A DNA stretch of 64,000 nt from Paraburkholderia bannensis. GTDB taxonomy: Bacteria; Pseudomonadota; Gammaproteobacteria; Burkholderiales; Burkholderiaceae. This document shows, one piece after another, positions 1 to 8,898 of the stretch; position 1 is the stretch's first letter, and every line of letters starts with the position of its first letter. Position numbers and translations under genes: made by a program. Under the pieces are notes generated by a model. It searched no databases, was not told the origin of the DNA, and worked only from the letters and a program-made list of their open reading frames with translations. The DNA lies in NCBI RefSeq assembly GCF_014200455.1, contig NZ_JACHBW010000015.1, forward strand, positions 62,001 through 126,000. Reading direction: 5' to 3'.

Positions 1-875
1 GCGTGTGGATCGAGAATCCCGGCTATCCGGGCGCGCGCGTGGCGATGCTTGCGGCGGGTCTATCGCTCGAGCCGATACCCGTGGATGCGGCGGGTATGGC
101 CGCGCGTGCGGAAGACTGGCGCGATGCGCCGCCGCGCCTGGTGTATCTGACGCCTTCACATCAGTATCCGCTGGGTTGCGTGCTGAGCCTGGAGCGGCGG
201 CTTGCCATGATCGAACACGCGCGGGCGTGCGGCGCGTGGATCATCGAAGACGACTACGACAGCGAGTTGCGCCACGATGGGCCGCCGCTGCCGTCGATCC
301 AGGGACTCGCCGACGATACGCCAGTGATTTACCTCGGCACCTTCAGCAAGACCTTGTTTCCGGCGCTGCGGATTGGTTTCATGATCGTGCCGCGTGCGGT
401 GGTGGCGCAAATGGAAACGGCGCATCGCACGCTCAAGCGGCAAGGGCGCGTGGCCGAGCAAATGGCGCTGGCGGATTTTATCGAAAGCGGACGCTATGCG
501 CGGCATCTGAGGCGCATGCGCAAGCTGTATCTCGCGCGTCGCGATGGTCTGGTCGCGGCGATCGAAAAGCATCTTGCGGGGCTGATGACGGTGTCGGCGG
601 ACGCGGGTGGGATGCACCTGAGCGTGCGGCTGGATGCTCCGCTCGACGATGTGGCGGTGAGCGAAGCTGCCCGTGCGCATGGCCTGGCGCTCTCGCCGTT
701 GAGTGCGTATTGCCTGGCTGATGGTGCAGAAGCGGGTGACGCGCCGTATAACGGCTTTTTGCTGGGCTATGCGGAGGCGACGCCCGAGGCGTCGGATACG
801 TTGATGCAAGCGTTGGGCAACGTAGTGCGGGAGATGCTGCCGGACGTTAAAGCCGCAACCGTTCTATTGCAATGA
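1..875 (+). CDS. MocR/GabR-type PLP-dependent regulator, C-terminal part (5' end outside window)
   Basis: The reading frame is open from the first bases and ends in TGA at 875, so only about 290 C-terminal residues are present. They form a fold-type I aminotransferase domain: an EDDYDSE segment, then GTFSKTLFPALRIGF, which holds the lysine expected to bind PLP. In MocR/GabR regulators such a domain follows a GntR-type winged helix, which would lie upstream of the window. A free class I aminotransferase is the alternative, but the FSKTLFP context is typical of MocR proteins. Its position beside the putrescine genes suggests control of GABA or polyamine metabolism; that is inference. Confidence 0.8.
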   Translation, partial: VWIENPGYPGARVAMLAAGLSLEPIPVDAAGMAARAEDWRDAPPRLVYLTPSHQYPLGCVLSLERRLAMIEHARACGAWIIEDDYDSELRHDGPPLPSIQGLADDTPVIYLGTFSKTLFPALRIGFMIVPRAVVAQMETAHRTLKRQGRVAEQMALADFIESGRYARHLRRMRKLYLARRDGLVAAIEKHLAGLMTVSADAGGMHLSVRLDAPLDDVAVSEAARAHGLALSPLSAYCLADGAEAGDAPYNGFLLGYAEATPEASDTLMQALGNVVREMLPDVKAATVLLQ

Positions 876-876
876 G

Positions 877-1089
877 GTGAATGGCAAAAAGCACGACCGG
901 CAATGTCACCCGGAACGTCAACGAACCTGGGCGCTTGCTGAAGACTTCGGCAGCGAGATCCAGGCTCGCGGCGACACCCCATTTCTGCATGTGCGCGACG
1001 ATAATACGTCGGCGATTGCGCCTGATGAGCGCCCAGGATTCAAGGCGCGCAAGACGTTTTCGCTCTATCGCGCATCACATGACGCGTGA
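877..1089 (+). pseudogene. Remnant of a GNAT (FR47-like) acetyltransferase C-terminus
   Basis: The frame encodes a stretch containing ARGDTPFLHVRDDNTSAIA followed by DERPGFKARKTFSLY. This matches the usual end of FR47-like GNAT acetyltransferases, where a PFLHV strand is followed by NT.AI.LYE.LGF. The highly conserved LYE.LGF core is degraded here to PDERPGF, and the first two thirds of the domain (acetyl-CoA loop) are absent. It sits within 2 bp of the preceding gene's stop and has no convincing ribosome binding site. I read it as a decayed gene end. Family assignment is by motif memory only. Confidence 0.5.
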
Positions 1090-1103
1090 GCACGCGCGGG
1101 CGC

Positions 1104-2408
1104 TCAAAACATTTCCATGACGCGGTGATACATCATGCCGATCTCCAGCGCGGGCCTGCGCCACGCCGGCCCGCCTGGGAAGCGCGCGTGACGGACCTGC
1201 GAGAACAGATCGTAGGACGCGCGCTCGCCCGCGATCGCCTGAGCCACCACACGTCCGGCGATGCCTGTGAGCGCAACGCCATGCCCCGAAAACCCCTGCA
1301 CATAAAAATAGTTCGGGTCCACGGCCCCAAAATCCGGCGCGCGATTGCGCGTGACGTCGACGAAGCCGCCCCACGCATACTCCACCTGCACGCCTTCGAG
1401 TTGCGGAAATACGCCGGTCATGCGCGTTTTCATCGCTTCGGCAAGCTGTGCGGGCGCGGCGCCCGTTGAATCGGCGCGTCCGCCGAACAGCAGGCGATGG
1501 TCCGCCGATAGCCGGAAATAGTCGAGAAAGAAGTTGTTGTCGCAAATCGCCGCGCGGCTGGGAATCAGCGCGTCGGCGCGTGCACGGCCCAGCGGTTCGG
1601 TGGCGATGATGTACGAGGCGATCGGCGCGATGCGCGCTTCGATGGACGCTGGCAGCACACCGCCAGGCGCAGCATTGCAGCACGACACCACGAAGCGGCA
1701 ACGCACCTCGCCGCGCGCGGTCTTTACCACCGGCTTTGCGCCGCGCACCACTTCGACGGCACGCGAATGCCCGAACAGTTGCGCGCCTTCCTCGCGCGCG
1801 GCAGCCGCAAGGCCGAGGCAATACTTGAGCGGATGCAGATGGCCGGAAACGGGATCGTAGACGCCCGCCAGATAGGCCTGAGAATTCACCCGCGCGCGCG
1901 TCGCATCGGTGTCCTGCCATTCCAGCTTGTCGTAGCCCCAACGCTTCTGCGCGGCCTCCATCCAGGCGCGCAGATCGGGCACGCGCTTGGGCCGGGTTGC
2001 CACGGTCATGTAGCCCGACGTGAAATCGCAGTCGATGCCGTAACGGGCGATGCGCTCTTTCACCAGCGCCACGCCTTCGATCGACAGCGCCCACGCCGCA
2101 CGAATCCCTTGCGCGCCGAGCTGTTTCTCCAGCACTTCATCCTTCGCGAAACCGACGAGCGTTTGCCCGCCGTTGCGACCCGACGCACCCCAGCCTGGCC
2201 GATGCGCGTCGAGCACCACCACCGACAGCCCGCGCGCCCGGCATTCGAGCGCCACCGACAGTCCCGCGAAGCCCGCGCCGATCACGCAGACATCCGCTTC
2301 GAGCGCGCCTTCGAGTACCGGGTCGTCGTCGGCGGGGCGCGTGGCGGTGGCTTCGTAATACGAGTGGCGGGCGAGCACGTCCGCCTGGGCGTCGAGGTCC
2401 AGTTTCAT
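1104..2408 (-). CDS. puuB: Gamma-glutamylputrescine oxidase, second copy
   Basis: This 434-residue FAD-dependent amine oxidase of the DAO family would oxidise gamma-L-glutamylputrescine to gamma-glutamyl-gamma-aminobutyraldehyde with release of H2O2 and ammonia. An ADP-binding GAGFAG loop is at residues 44-49, followed by GASGRNGGQ, typical of PuuB-like oxidases, and a C-terminal GFSGHGVALTGIAG segment. It is the last gene of a minus-strand run and lies 27 bp after a close paralogue at 2436-3728, with the same architecture throughout. Cytoplasmic. The exact amine substrate of this copy is inferred from context. Confidence 0.85.
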   Translation of the reverse strand: MKLDLDAQADVLARHSYYEATATRPADDDPVLEGALEADVCVIGAGFAGLSVALECRARGLSVVVLDAHRPGWGASGRNGGQTLVGFAKDEVLEKQLGAQGIRAAWALSIEGVALVKERIARYGIDCDFTSGYMTVATRPKRVPDLRAWMEAAQKRWGYDKLEWQDTDATRARVNSQAYLAGVYDPVSGHLHPLKYCLGLAAAAREEGAQLFGHSRAVEVVRGAKPVVKTARGEVRCRFVVSCCNAAPGGVLPASIEARIAPIASYIIATEPLGRARADALIPSRAAICDNNFFLDYFRLSADHRLLFGGRADSTGAAPAQLAEAMKTRMTGVFPQLEGVQVEYAWGGFVDVTRNRAPDFGAVDPNYFYVQGFSGHGVALTGIAGRVVAQAIAGERASYDLFSQVRHARFPGGPAWRRPALEIGMMYHRVMEMF

Positions 2409-2435
2409 CGGTAGTGTTCCATCAAATGCGTTGCA

Positions 2436-3728
2436 TCAAAGCAGGTCTTTCATTCGATACCATGCCATCGCCAGCACGAGGGCAGGGGTGCGCAGTGCTG
2501 CGCCGCCGGGGAAGTCGCGGTGGCGGATCTTGCCGAACAGGTCGAAGCGCGCGGCCTGGCCGTGAATGGCTTCGGCGATCAGCGTGCCCGCGAGTCCCGT
2601 GGTGTTCACGCCGTGGCCCGAAAAGCCCTGTGCGAAATATACCGTGGGCGAGAGGCGGCCAAAATGGGGCGCGCGGTTCATCGTGATATCGACGAAGCCG
2701 CCCCACGCATAGTCAACCTTGACATCGGCGAGTTGCGGAAAGGTCTTGAGCATGTCGCTGCGCATGGCTTCGCCCAGATTGCGCGGCTCGAAGGTCGAAT
2801 AGCTGACCTTGCCGCCCCAGAGCAGGCGCGTATCCGGCGCGGGGCGGAAGTAGTCGAGGACAAAGCGGCTATCGCACACCGCCGCCTGCGCTGGCATGAG
2901 CGCGGCCATACGCTCTTTGCCCAGCGGTTCGGTAGCGATCACGTAGGTGCCCACCGGCATGATCTTGCGCGCGAGCTCCGGCGCGAGCGTGCCCAGATGG
3001 GTATTGCATGCGAGCACAACGAATTTCGCGCGCACCTTGCCTTGCGCGGTTTCGATGGTGTGGCCGCCCGGCTCGTCGCGCAGGTTCGTAACGGCGCTGT
3101 CCTCGAAGATCTGCACGCCCGCTTCGCGCGCTGCGCGCGCAAGCCCGAGCGTGTAGTTGAGCGGATGCAGATGACCGCTATCGGGATCGTACAGGCCGCC
3201 AGGATAGCGTTCCGATTGCACGTACTGCCGCACACCATCGCCATCCACGTAGCGGAAGCGGTCGTAACCAAAGCGTTGCGCGGCTTCGTCGCGCCATTGC
3301 TTGAGGTCGTCGACGTCGCGTGCCTTGTTTGCCGCCGTGAAATAACCTTCGGTCAACGCGCAGTCGATCCGGTGCTTCGCCACGCGCGACTTGACGATGT
3401 CGAGCGTTTCCAGCCCCATCGCCCAGATCTGCTTGACTTCGCTTTCGTTCATGAACTGGCCGAACGTGTCGATGCCGCATGCGAAGCCGCCAATCAACTG
3501 CCCGCCGTTGCGACCACTCGCCGCCCATCCGACTTTCGACGCTTCGAGCAGCGCGACGCGATAGCCGCGTTCAGCGAGATTGAGGGCTGTCGATACACCC
3601 GTGAGACCCGCGCCGATCACGCAGACATCGGCGTCGATCGTGCCCTGCAACACGGGATGGCGGGTGGCGTCGTTGGCGGTGGCTGCATACCAGGACGGCG
3701 CGTGAGGCTGATTGGCGAATTTGAGCAT
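2436..3728 (-). CDS. puuB: Gamma-glutamylputrescine oxidase, first copy
   Basis: A 430-residue FAD-dependent oxidoreductase of the PuuB type. The GAGLTG dinucleotide loop is at residues 39-44, GWAASGRNGGQ follows, and GFSGHGVNTTGLAG lies near the C-terminus. It should catalyse the oxidative step of the gamma-glutamylated putrescine pathway, downstream of PuuA and upstream of PuuC. It starts 89 bp after the porin gene, from which it is separated by a strong terminator-like hairpin, so it may be read by read-through or from its own promoter. Tandem copy at 1104-2408. Confidence 0.88.
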   Translation of the reverse strand: MLKFANQPHAPSWYAATANDATRHPVLQGTIDADVCVIGAGLTGVSTALNLAERGYRVALLEASKVGWAASGRNGGQLIGGFACGIDTFGQFMNESEVKQIWAMGLETLDIVKSRVAKHRIDCALTEGYFTAANKARDVDDLKQWRDEAAQRFGYDRFRYVDGDGVRQYVQSERYPGGLYDPDSGHLHPLNYTLGLARAAREAGVQIFEDSAVTNLRDEPGGHTIETAQGKVRAKFVVLACNTHLGTLAPELARKIMPVGTYVIATEPLGKERMAALMPAQAAVCDSRFVLDYFRPAPDTRLLWGGKVSYSTFEPRNLGEAMRSDMLKTFPQLADVKVDYAWGGFVDITMNRAPHFGRLSPTVYFAQGFSGHGVNTTGLAGTLIAEAIHGQAARFDLFGKIRHRDFPGGAALRTPALVLAMAWYRMKDLL

Positions 3729-3758
3729 AGAAGAGACGTACGGGTTAAAGCGCGTACG

Positions 3759-3806
3759 AAAAAAAGCGGGCGGCGGCGCGGAGAATCCCGCAGGCGCGCC
3801 GCCCGC
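3759..3806 (-). terminator. Rho-independent terminator after the porin gene
   Basis: Read on the minus strand, a GC-rich stem of about 13 bp (arms 3794-3806 and 3766-3779) is followed by a run of seven T (3759-3765). It lies directly behind the porin stop codon and before the two puuB genes, so it could set a lower expression level for puuB than for the transporter genes. Confidence 0.75.
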
Positions 3807-3817
3807 AAACGCACTCC

Positions 3818-5416
3818 TTAGAACGAGTAGATAAACTGCGCTCCCAGCAAGTCATTGCTCTTGCTGTACGAACCGTCGTTACGCAGGAACACCTTCTGCG
3901 ACGCCCAGTCGTGGCGGTATTCCACCTTCACCGTGATCTGCTGGGTCGGGTAGAACAGCAGATCCAGCGCTACATCCTGACGCACCGCGCCCTTGCACTC
4001 GAAGCCCAGCCCGCCGTTCGCCTGCGAATTTGCCAGGCAGTCCGCACCGATACCGAAGCCGTTGTACGGGTCCATGCCGTTGCCGTTGAGCGCCACGCCG
4101 GCACCGCCGCCGCCGTTCTTGCTGTCGGCGAGCACGTCGTAACGTGCGGTCACGCCCATGCGGCCCACCACCGGCGCGTTGAACTTGCGGTGCGCGAGCA
4201 GCGAGAAGCCGTACCACTGCGCGTTGCCGCCGTTGTACGCGGCGCGCTGCTGCTGGCCGTAATCGACTTCGGCGTTGTACTGGACGTCCGCTGCCGTATA
4301 GCTCGCATCCACTTCGCCGAAGAAGAAGTAGCCGCCCGAGCTGCTCGCCTGACCGCCCGGGCCATAGACCGCCTGGCCCGTGGTGGAATCGATCGCGCTC
4401 GACAGCGTCTGGCGGCCGATATTGAACGATCCGCCGATATCCAGCGCGCTCGACCACGTGTAATCCGCGCGGGCCGTGAGGGTCGGGATCTTGTTGCTGG
4501 TGGTGATCGGGTCGCCCAGCGCATTCGTGCCCGTCTGCGTGACCGAACCGTAGGTGCGGTACTGCTCGTTGCCCAGCATGAACTTGAAGGCCCACTGGCT
4601 GCCGTCCGGCGTGTAGTTCCAGCCCACGCCCACGTAGCTGCCCGGATCCGAGAAGTCGTACAGCAGGTTGTGGGTGAGGGTGAGCATCTGGTTCGACTGC
4701 TGCACCTCGTAGCCGCCAAAGCTCGGCATCAGGCCCGCAACGAAGGTCTGCGTGGCCGTGATCGGCACCGTGATGACCGCCGTGTTCAGGATGTTGTTGC
4801 CGATATCGCCATGCTCGTTGGCCAGCAGCGTGATGCCGTTGCCGCGGTTGGGCATGAGCGTGATTTCAGCCGACGGGGCCATCGGACCCACGCCAAACGT
4901 CTTCTTGATGTCGAGGTAGAGATCGCCGAACGTGCTGTTGAAGTAGTTGTACGAACTTTCGTGATTCGCGAACAGGAACGACGAGGTGCCCGGGGCGCGG
5001 TTATACAGATAGGTCGGGTCGATATAGCCCGTGACCGAGAGGCCCGCGAGCGGCCCGGTATTGGCGGCGTCGGAGAGCGAATCCACCTTGAGCTGCTGGC
5101 CGGCGATCTGCTGCTTCATCGCTTCGACTTCGTCGTTGGTCAGATGCGCGGGCGCCTTGCCGTAGTCGGGCGAGGAGATGTCCACTTCCGGCGCGGCGGC
5201 CGTGGTCGCCGGTGCGGGAGCGATGGCCAGCTTCGACGAACCCTTCGCGGTGGTCTTCGATTCCGCGAGTTCGCTCTTGAGCGATTTCACCTCTTTTTGC
5301 AGGGCATTGAGCTGCTGCTGCAGGGCCTTGATCTGGTCGCTGGTCGAGTCCGCAAACGCGAGCCCCGGCAGTGCCCCGGCCACCAGCAGACAGATTAACT
5401 TCTTCTTCATCGACAT
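3818..5416 (-). CDS. Outer-membrane beta-barrel porin with N-terminal coiled coil (probable DUF3138 type)
   Basis: This 532-residue exported protein has a signal peptide at about residues 1-23 (basic start, hydrophobic core, GLAFA cleavage region). A heptad-rich coiled coil follows at about 26-55 (repeated Q/L/K pattern), then a linker and a long region of alternating beta strands ending in an aromatic residue (IYSF), as outer-membrane barrels do. The layout resembles DcaP-like or DUF3138 porins in which the coiled coil holds a trimer together. Encoded between the PotI permease and puuB, it is a good candidate for the outer-membrane entry pore for putrescine. Substrate is inference; family naming is from memory. 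Confidence 0.75.
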   Translation of the reverse strand: MSMKKKLICLLVAGALPGLAFADSTSDQIKALQQQLNALQKEVKSLKSELAESKTTAKGSSKLAIAPAPATTAAAPEVDISSPDYGKAPAHLTNDEVEAMKQQIAGQQLKVDSLSDAANTGPLAGLSVTGYIDPTYLYNRAPGTSSFLFANHESSYNYFNSTFGDLYLDIKKTFGVGPMAPSAEITLMPNRGNGITLLANEHGDIGNNILNTAVITVPITATQTFVAGLMPSFGGYEVQQSNQMLTLTHNLLYDFSDPGSYVGVGWNYTPDGSQWAFKFMLGNEQYRTYGSVTQTGTNALGDPITTSNKIPTLTARADYTWSSALDIGGSFNIGRQTLSSAIDSTTGQAVYGPGGQASSSGGYFFFGEVDASYTAADVQYNAEVDYGQQQRAAYNGGNAQWYGFSLLAHRKFNAPVVGRMGVTARYDVLADSKNGGGGAGVALNGNGMDPYNGFGIGADCLANSQANGGLGFECKGAVRQDVALDLLFYPTQQITVKVEYRHDWASQKVFLRNDGSYSKSNDLLGAQFIYSF

Positions 5417-5561
5417 TCTCCTTATGGGTCGTTATTGCAGGCGTTTCGACGTTCAGTTCTTTTATTGCCAACTGCGGTTGTTCTTCGACTTCTCTGTTCT
5501 GCTGGCCGTTTTTTATCCGGCGCGCGCATGGCTACGCGCGCCGTGTCGGGTCATCAAAAAA

Positions 5562-6473
5562 TCACGCGGCGCGCCGCCCGATCGGCGACCCTACTGCGCC
5601 CGGCGGTGTACCGCCGGTTGCCGTTTCGGCTGGATCGGGTTGCGTGAAAGCCATCTGCATATCTCGAATACGCTTCTTTTCACGCGCGCTCATCAACTGG
5701 TTCACGGCAATCACGCCGATCGTCACGGCGGTAATAAAGAGCGTCGCCAGCGCGTTCATCTCCGGATTCAAACCCAGGCGCACACGCGAGAACACCACCA
5801 GCGGCAGCGTCGTCGAGCCGGGGCCCGAAAGAAACGCGGAGAGCACGAGGTCGTCGATCGAGAGCGTGAACGAGAGCAGCCAGCCCGACAGCAGCGCCTG
5901 CGAGATCAGCGGCAGCGTGATGACGAAGAACACCTTGAGCGGCGTGGCGCCCAGATCGAGTGCGGCCTCTTCGAGCGACTTGTTCATCTCCTTCACACGC
6001 GACTGCACGATGATCGCCACATACGACACGCACAGCATCACGTGACCGATCCAGATCGTGAGGATGCCGCGTCCCGCCGGCCAGCCGATCATCTGTTGCA
6101 GGGCCACGAACAGCAGCAGCAGCGAAATGCCCTGGATCACTTCGGGGATCACGAGCGGCGCGTTGATCATGCCGGTGTAGAGCGTGAAGCCGCGAAAGCG
6201 CCCCATGCGCGCCAGCACGAAACCCGCCCACGTACCGATCACGACCGATGCAAACGCCGTCATCAGACCGATCTTCAGCGACAGCCACGCCGCGCTCAAC
6301 AGTTCTTCGTCCTGCAGCAGCGCCGCGTACCACTTGAGCGAAAAGCCCGACCACACCGTCACCAGTTTCGATTCGTTAAACGAATACACAACGAGGCTGA
6401 TGATCGGGATATACAGAAACAGGAAACCAAGCGTGAGGACGCTGGTGGAAATCGCGCGATTGGGCTTGATCAT
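5562..6473 (-). CDS. potI: Putrescine ABC transporter permease PotI
   Basis: A 303-residue inner-membrane permease with about six hydrophobic segments and the EAA loop (SLEEAALDLGATPLKVFF) that contacts the ATPase. The frame is open further upstream, but the ATG at 6473 is chosen because it overlaps the potH stop by 4 bp (ATGA) and begins a typical MIKPN...LGFLFLYIPI start. It pairs with PotH to form the channel of the PotFGHI-type uptake system. YdcV-type naming would also fit; the binding protein and catabolic context favour putrescine. Confidence 0.88.
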   Translation of the reverse strand: MIKPNRAISTSVLTLGFLFLYIPIISLVVYSFNESKLVTVWSGFSLKWYAALLQDEELLSAAWLSLKIGLMTAFASVVIGTWAGFVLARMGRFRGFTLYTGMINAPLVIPEVIQGISLLLLFVALQQMIGWPAGRGILTIWIGHVMLCVSYVAIIVQSRVKEMNKSLEEAALDLGATPLKVFFVITLPLISQALLSGWLLSFTLSIDDLVLSAFLSGPGSTTLPLVVFSRVRLGLNPEMNALATLFITAVTIGVIAVNQLMSAREKKRIRDMQMAFTQPDPAETATGGTPPGAVGSPIGRRAA

Positions 6474-7432
6474 TTGCTTTCCTCCAGCTCCTTGACCTGG
6501 TAGTACTGAAAGACCGCCATCGGCACGAGCAGCAGCAAGACCATCGCGACGGTGACAGCCGAGGCCATCGGCCAGTCCATGTTGTTGAAGAACTCGTCCC
6601 ACATGACGCGGCCGATCATGAGCGTGTCCGCGCCGCCGAGCAGTTCGGGAATCACGTATTCGCCCACCGCCGGAATGAACACCAGCAGGCTGCCCGCGAT
6701 GATGCCGTTCTTCGAAAGCGGCAGCGTGATCTGCGTGAACGCAACCCACGGTTTCGCGCCCAGGTCATACGCGGCTTCGAGCAGCGTGAGGTCCATCTTG
6801 CAGAGGTGCGCGTACAGCGGCATCACCATGAACGGCAGATACGAATAGACCATGCCGATATAGACGCCGGCATCGCTGTGATAAAGACGCAGCGGCGAAT
6901 GGATCATGCCGATGGCCATGAGCGCGTGATTGAGCAGGCCGTCGTCCTTGAGAATGCCGATCCAGGCATAGACGCGGATCAGGAACGAAGTCCAGAACGG
7001 CAGCATCACGGCCATCATCAGCACATTGCGCGTGGCCGGATTGGAGCGCGCGATGTAATAGGCGATGGGATAACCAATCAGCAGACAGAAGAACGTCGAC
7101 ACCGCCGCCATCTTCAGCGAGCTGATATAGGTGGCGATATAGAGGCTGTCCTGCAGCAGGAACGCGTAGTGCGAAAGCTGCAGCGCGAGATGGACCATGC
7201 CGTCCTTCATCTCGACCAGGTTCGAATAGGGCGGAATGCCCATGACCTGATCGGCGAAGCTGATCTTGAGCACCAGCACGAAGGGCAGGGCGAAGAACAG
7301 CGCCAGCCAGATGAACGGCACGCCGATCACGGTGGTGCGGCCCGAGGGCACGAAGCGCGAGAAAAAACGCGCCAGCGCACCGCGCTTGACCGCGCTGTGC
7401 GGCGCGGCGGAAGTTGAGGGAACGGAACTCAT
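6470..7432 (-). CDS. potH: Putrescine ABC transporter permease PotH
   Basis: A 320-residue inner-membrane permease. The N-terminus is a hydrophilic tail, then a first membrane segment (IWLALFFALPFVLVLKISFA), and the EAA loop reads LLEAAYDLGAKPWVAF. The ATG at 7432 is preferred over an upstream start at 7492 because a GGAGG ribosome site lies about 9 bases before it. It starts 16 bp after potG and overlaps potI by 4 bp, so the three are translationally linked. Role: half of the translocation pore for putrescine. Confidence 0.88.
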   Translation of the reverse strand: MSSVPSTSAAPHSAVKRGALARFFSRFVPSGRTTVIGVPFIWLALFFALPFVLVLKISFADQVMGIPPYSNLVEMKDGMVHLALQLSHYAFLLQDSLYIATYISSLKMAAVSTFFCLLIGYPIAYYIARSNPATRNVLMMAVMLPFWTSFLIRVYAWIGILKDDGLLNHALMAIGMIHSPLRLYHSDAGVYIGMVYSYLPFMVMPLYAHLCKMDLTLLEAAYDLGAKPWVAFTQITLPLSKNGIIAGSLLVFIPAVGEYVIPELLGGADTLMIGRVMWDEFFNNMDWPMASAVTVAMVLLLLVPMAVFQYYQVKELEESK

Positions 7433-7448
7433 TGGGTGATCCTCCGCA

Positions 7449-8600
7449 TCAGGCCGTGAGCACGACGCCGCTGGACGGCGCCCACGAGACATAGACGTCG
7501 TCGTTCCAGGCCGGCGCCCCTTCGTTCATCAGATGCGAGCTGGACAGGTTCGACACCACTACCTTGCCGCCCGGCAAACGCACGTGATAGAGCGAATAGC
7601 TGCCCATATAGGCCACATCGGTAACCACGCCGCGCGCCCAGTTGTTGGCGGTGCCCGGCTTCTCGCGCGTCACGCGCACGCGCTCGGGGCGCACCGAAAT
7701 GCCCACCGGCATGCCCAGCGGCCCGGTCACGCCGTGGCTCACATACATGCGGGTTTCCAGGTCCTCGCTTTCGACGAAGATGTGATCGGGCTCGTCCTCC
7801 ACGACCTTGCCTTCGAACAGGTTGGTCGAGCCGATGAATTCGGCGGAGAAACGGCTGTTGGGAAATTCGTAGACTTCGCTGGGCGAGCCGATCTGCACGA
7901 TACGGCCTTCGCTCATGACGGCGAGGCGATTGGCCATCGTCATCGCCTCTTCCTGATCGTGGGTGACCATCACGCAGGTGACATCGACCTTTTCGATGAT
8001 GTTCACGAGTTCGAGCTGGGTCTTCTGGCGGATCTTCTTGTCGAGCGCGGACATCGGCTCGTCGAGCAGCAGCAGTTTGGGGCGCTTGACGAGCGAGCGT
8101 GCGAGCGCGACGCGCTGCTGCTGGCCGCCGGAAAGCTGATGCGGTTTGCGCTTCGCGTAGCGGCTCATCTGCACCAGATTGAGCGCGTCGGCCACGCGTT
8201 CCTTGATCTCGTTCTTCGGCACGCCTTCCTGCTTGAGGCCGAAGGCGACGTTAGTCTCGACGCTCATATGCGGAAAGAGCGCATACGACTGGAACATCAT
8301 GTTGACGGGGCGGCGGTACGGCGGCAGCGAGGCGAGGTCTTCGCCATCGACGTAGATCTTGCCGGAGGTAGCGGTTTCGAGACCCGCGAGCATGCGCAGC
8401 AGCGTGGACTTGCCGCAGCCCGAGCTGCCGAGCAGCGCGAAGAGCTCGTTCTTCGCGATGTTCAGGCTCACATTGTTCACGGCGGTGCTGTCGCCGAACT
8501 TTTTGACGACGTTTTCGATGCGCACGAAAGCGTCGCGGGAGCTGGCCGTCGCGGCAGCGCGCGCGGCTTCGGAGGCGTTGACTTGGGACGTCGAATTCAT
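7449..8600 (-). CDS. potG: Putrescine ABC transporter ATP-binding protein PotG
   Basis: A 383-residue ABC ATPase. Walker A (GSSGCGKST), the signature LSGGQQQRVALARS, Walker B (LLLLDEPMSALD) and the H-loop (VTHDQEEAMT) are all intact. A C-terminal TOBE-like regulatory domain of about 120 residues follows, as in PotA/PotG. Start at 8600 (MNSTSQ) is supported by an AAAGGAACC site; the longer frame has no better signal. It energises uptake with PotH and PotI. The 298-bp spacer to potF is the largest gap of the transporter block. Confidence 0.9.
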   Translation of the reverse strand: MNSTSQVNASEAARAAATASSRDAFVRIENVVKKFGDSTAVNNVSLNIAKNELFALLGSSGCGKSTLLRMLAGLETATSGKIYVDGEDLASLPPYRRPVNMMFQSYALFPHMSVETNVAFGLKQEGVPKNEIKERVADALNLVQMSRYAKRKPHQLSGGQQQRVALARSLVKRPKLLLLDEPMSALDKKIRQKTQLELVNIIEKVDVTCVMVTHDQEEAMTMANRLAVMSEGRIVQIGSPSEVYEFPNSRFSAEFIGSTNLFEGKVVEDEPDHIFVESEDLETRMYVSHGVTGPLGMPVGISVRPERVRVTREKPGTANNWARGVVTDVAYMGSYSLYHVRLPGGKVVVSNLSSSHLMNEGAPAWNDDVYVSWAPSSGVVLTA

Positions 8601-8898
8601 GATGTAACTGGTTCCTTTCTGATCGCGGTACTGCCCGTTCTTGCGCGCCGCAGATAAACGCAGGCATGAGCTGTCCAGCACGGGGCGCAGAGCGACTCGC
8701 GGAGGTCAGTACTGCGAACGGAGCTCGTTGGAGACTGGCGCGTCGTCTTCTACAGGGGGCGGCACGCTCAGCCGGACTTCGAACAGCGGACTTCTGGCGG
8801 CGAGGGGTCGAGCGATCCCTCATCCGCGCGTTGTCTCCTTCCTTCTCCTTCGGCGCCCAGCCGTTCATCGACGGCTTTGAAGCGCCGGGTTTGAGTCT

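Noticed and set aside
5178..6503. 441-residue plus-strand frame across porin start and potI
   Set aside because: Shadow frame, rich in His/Arg, covering two genes with strong family evidence.
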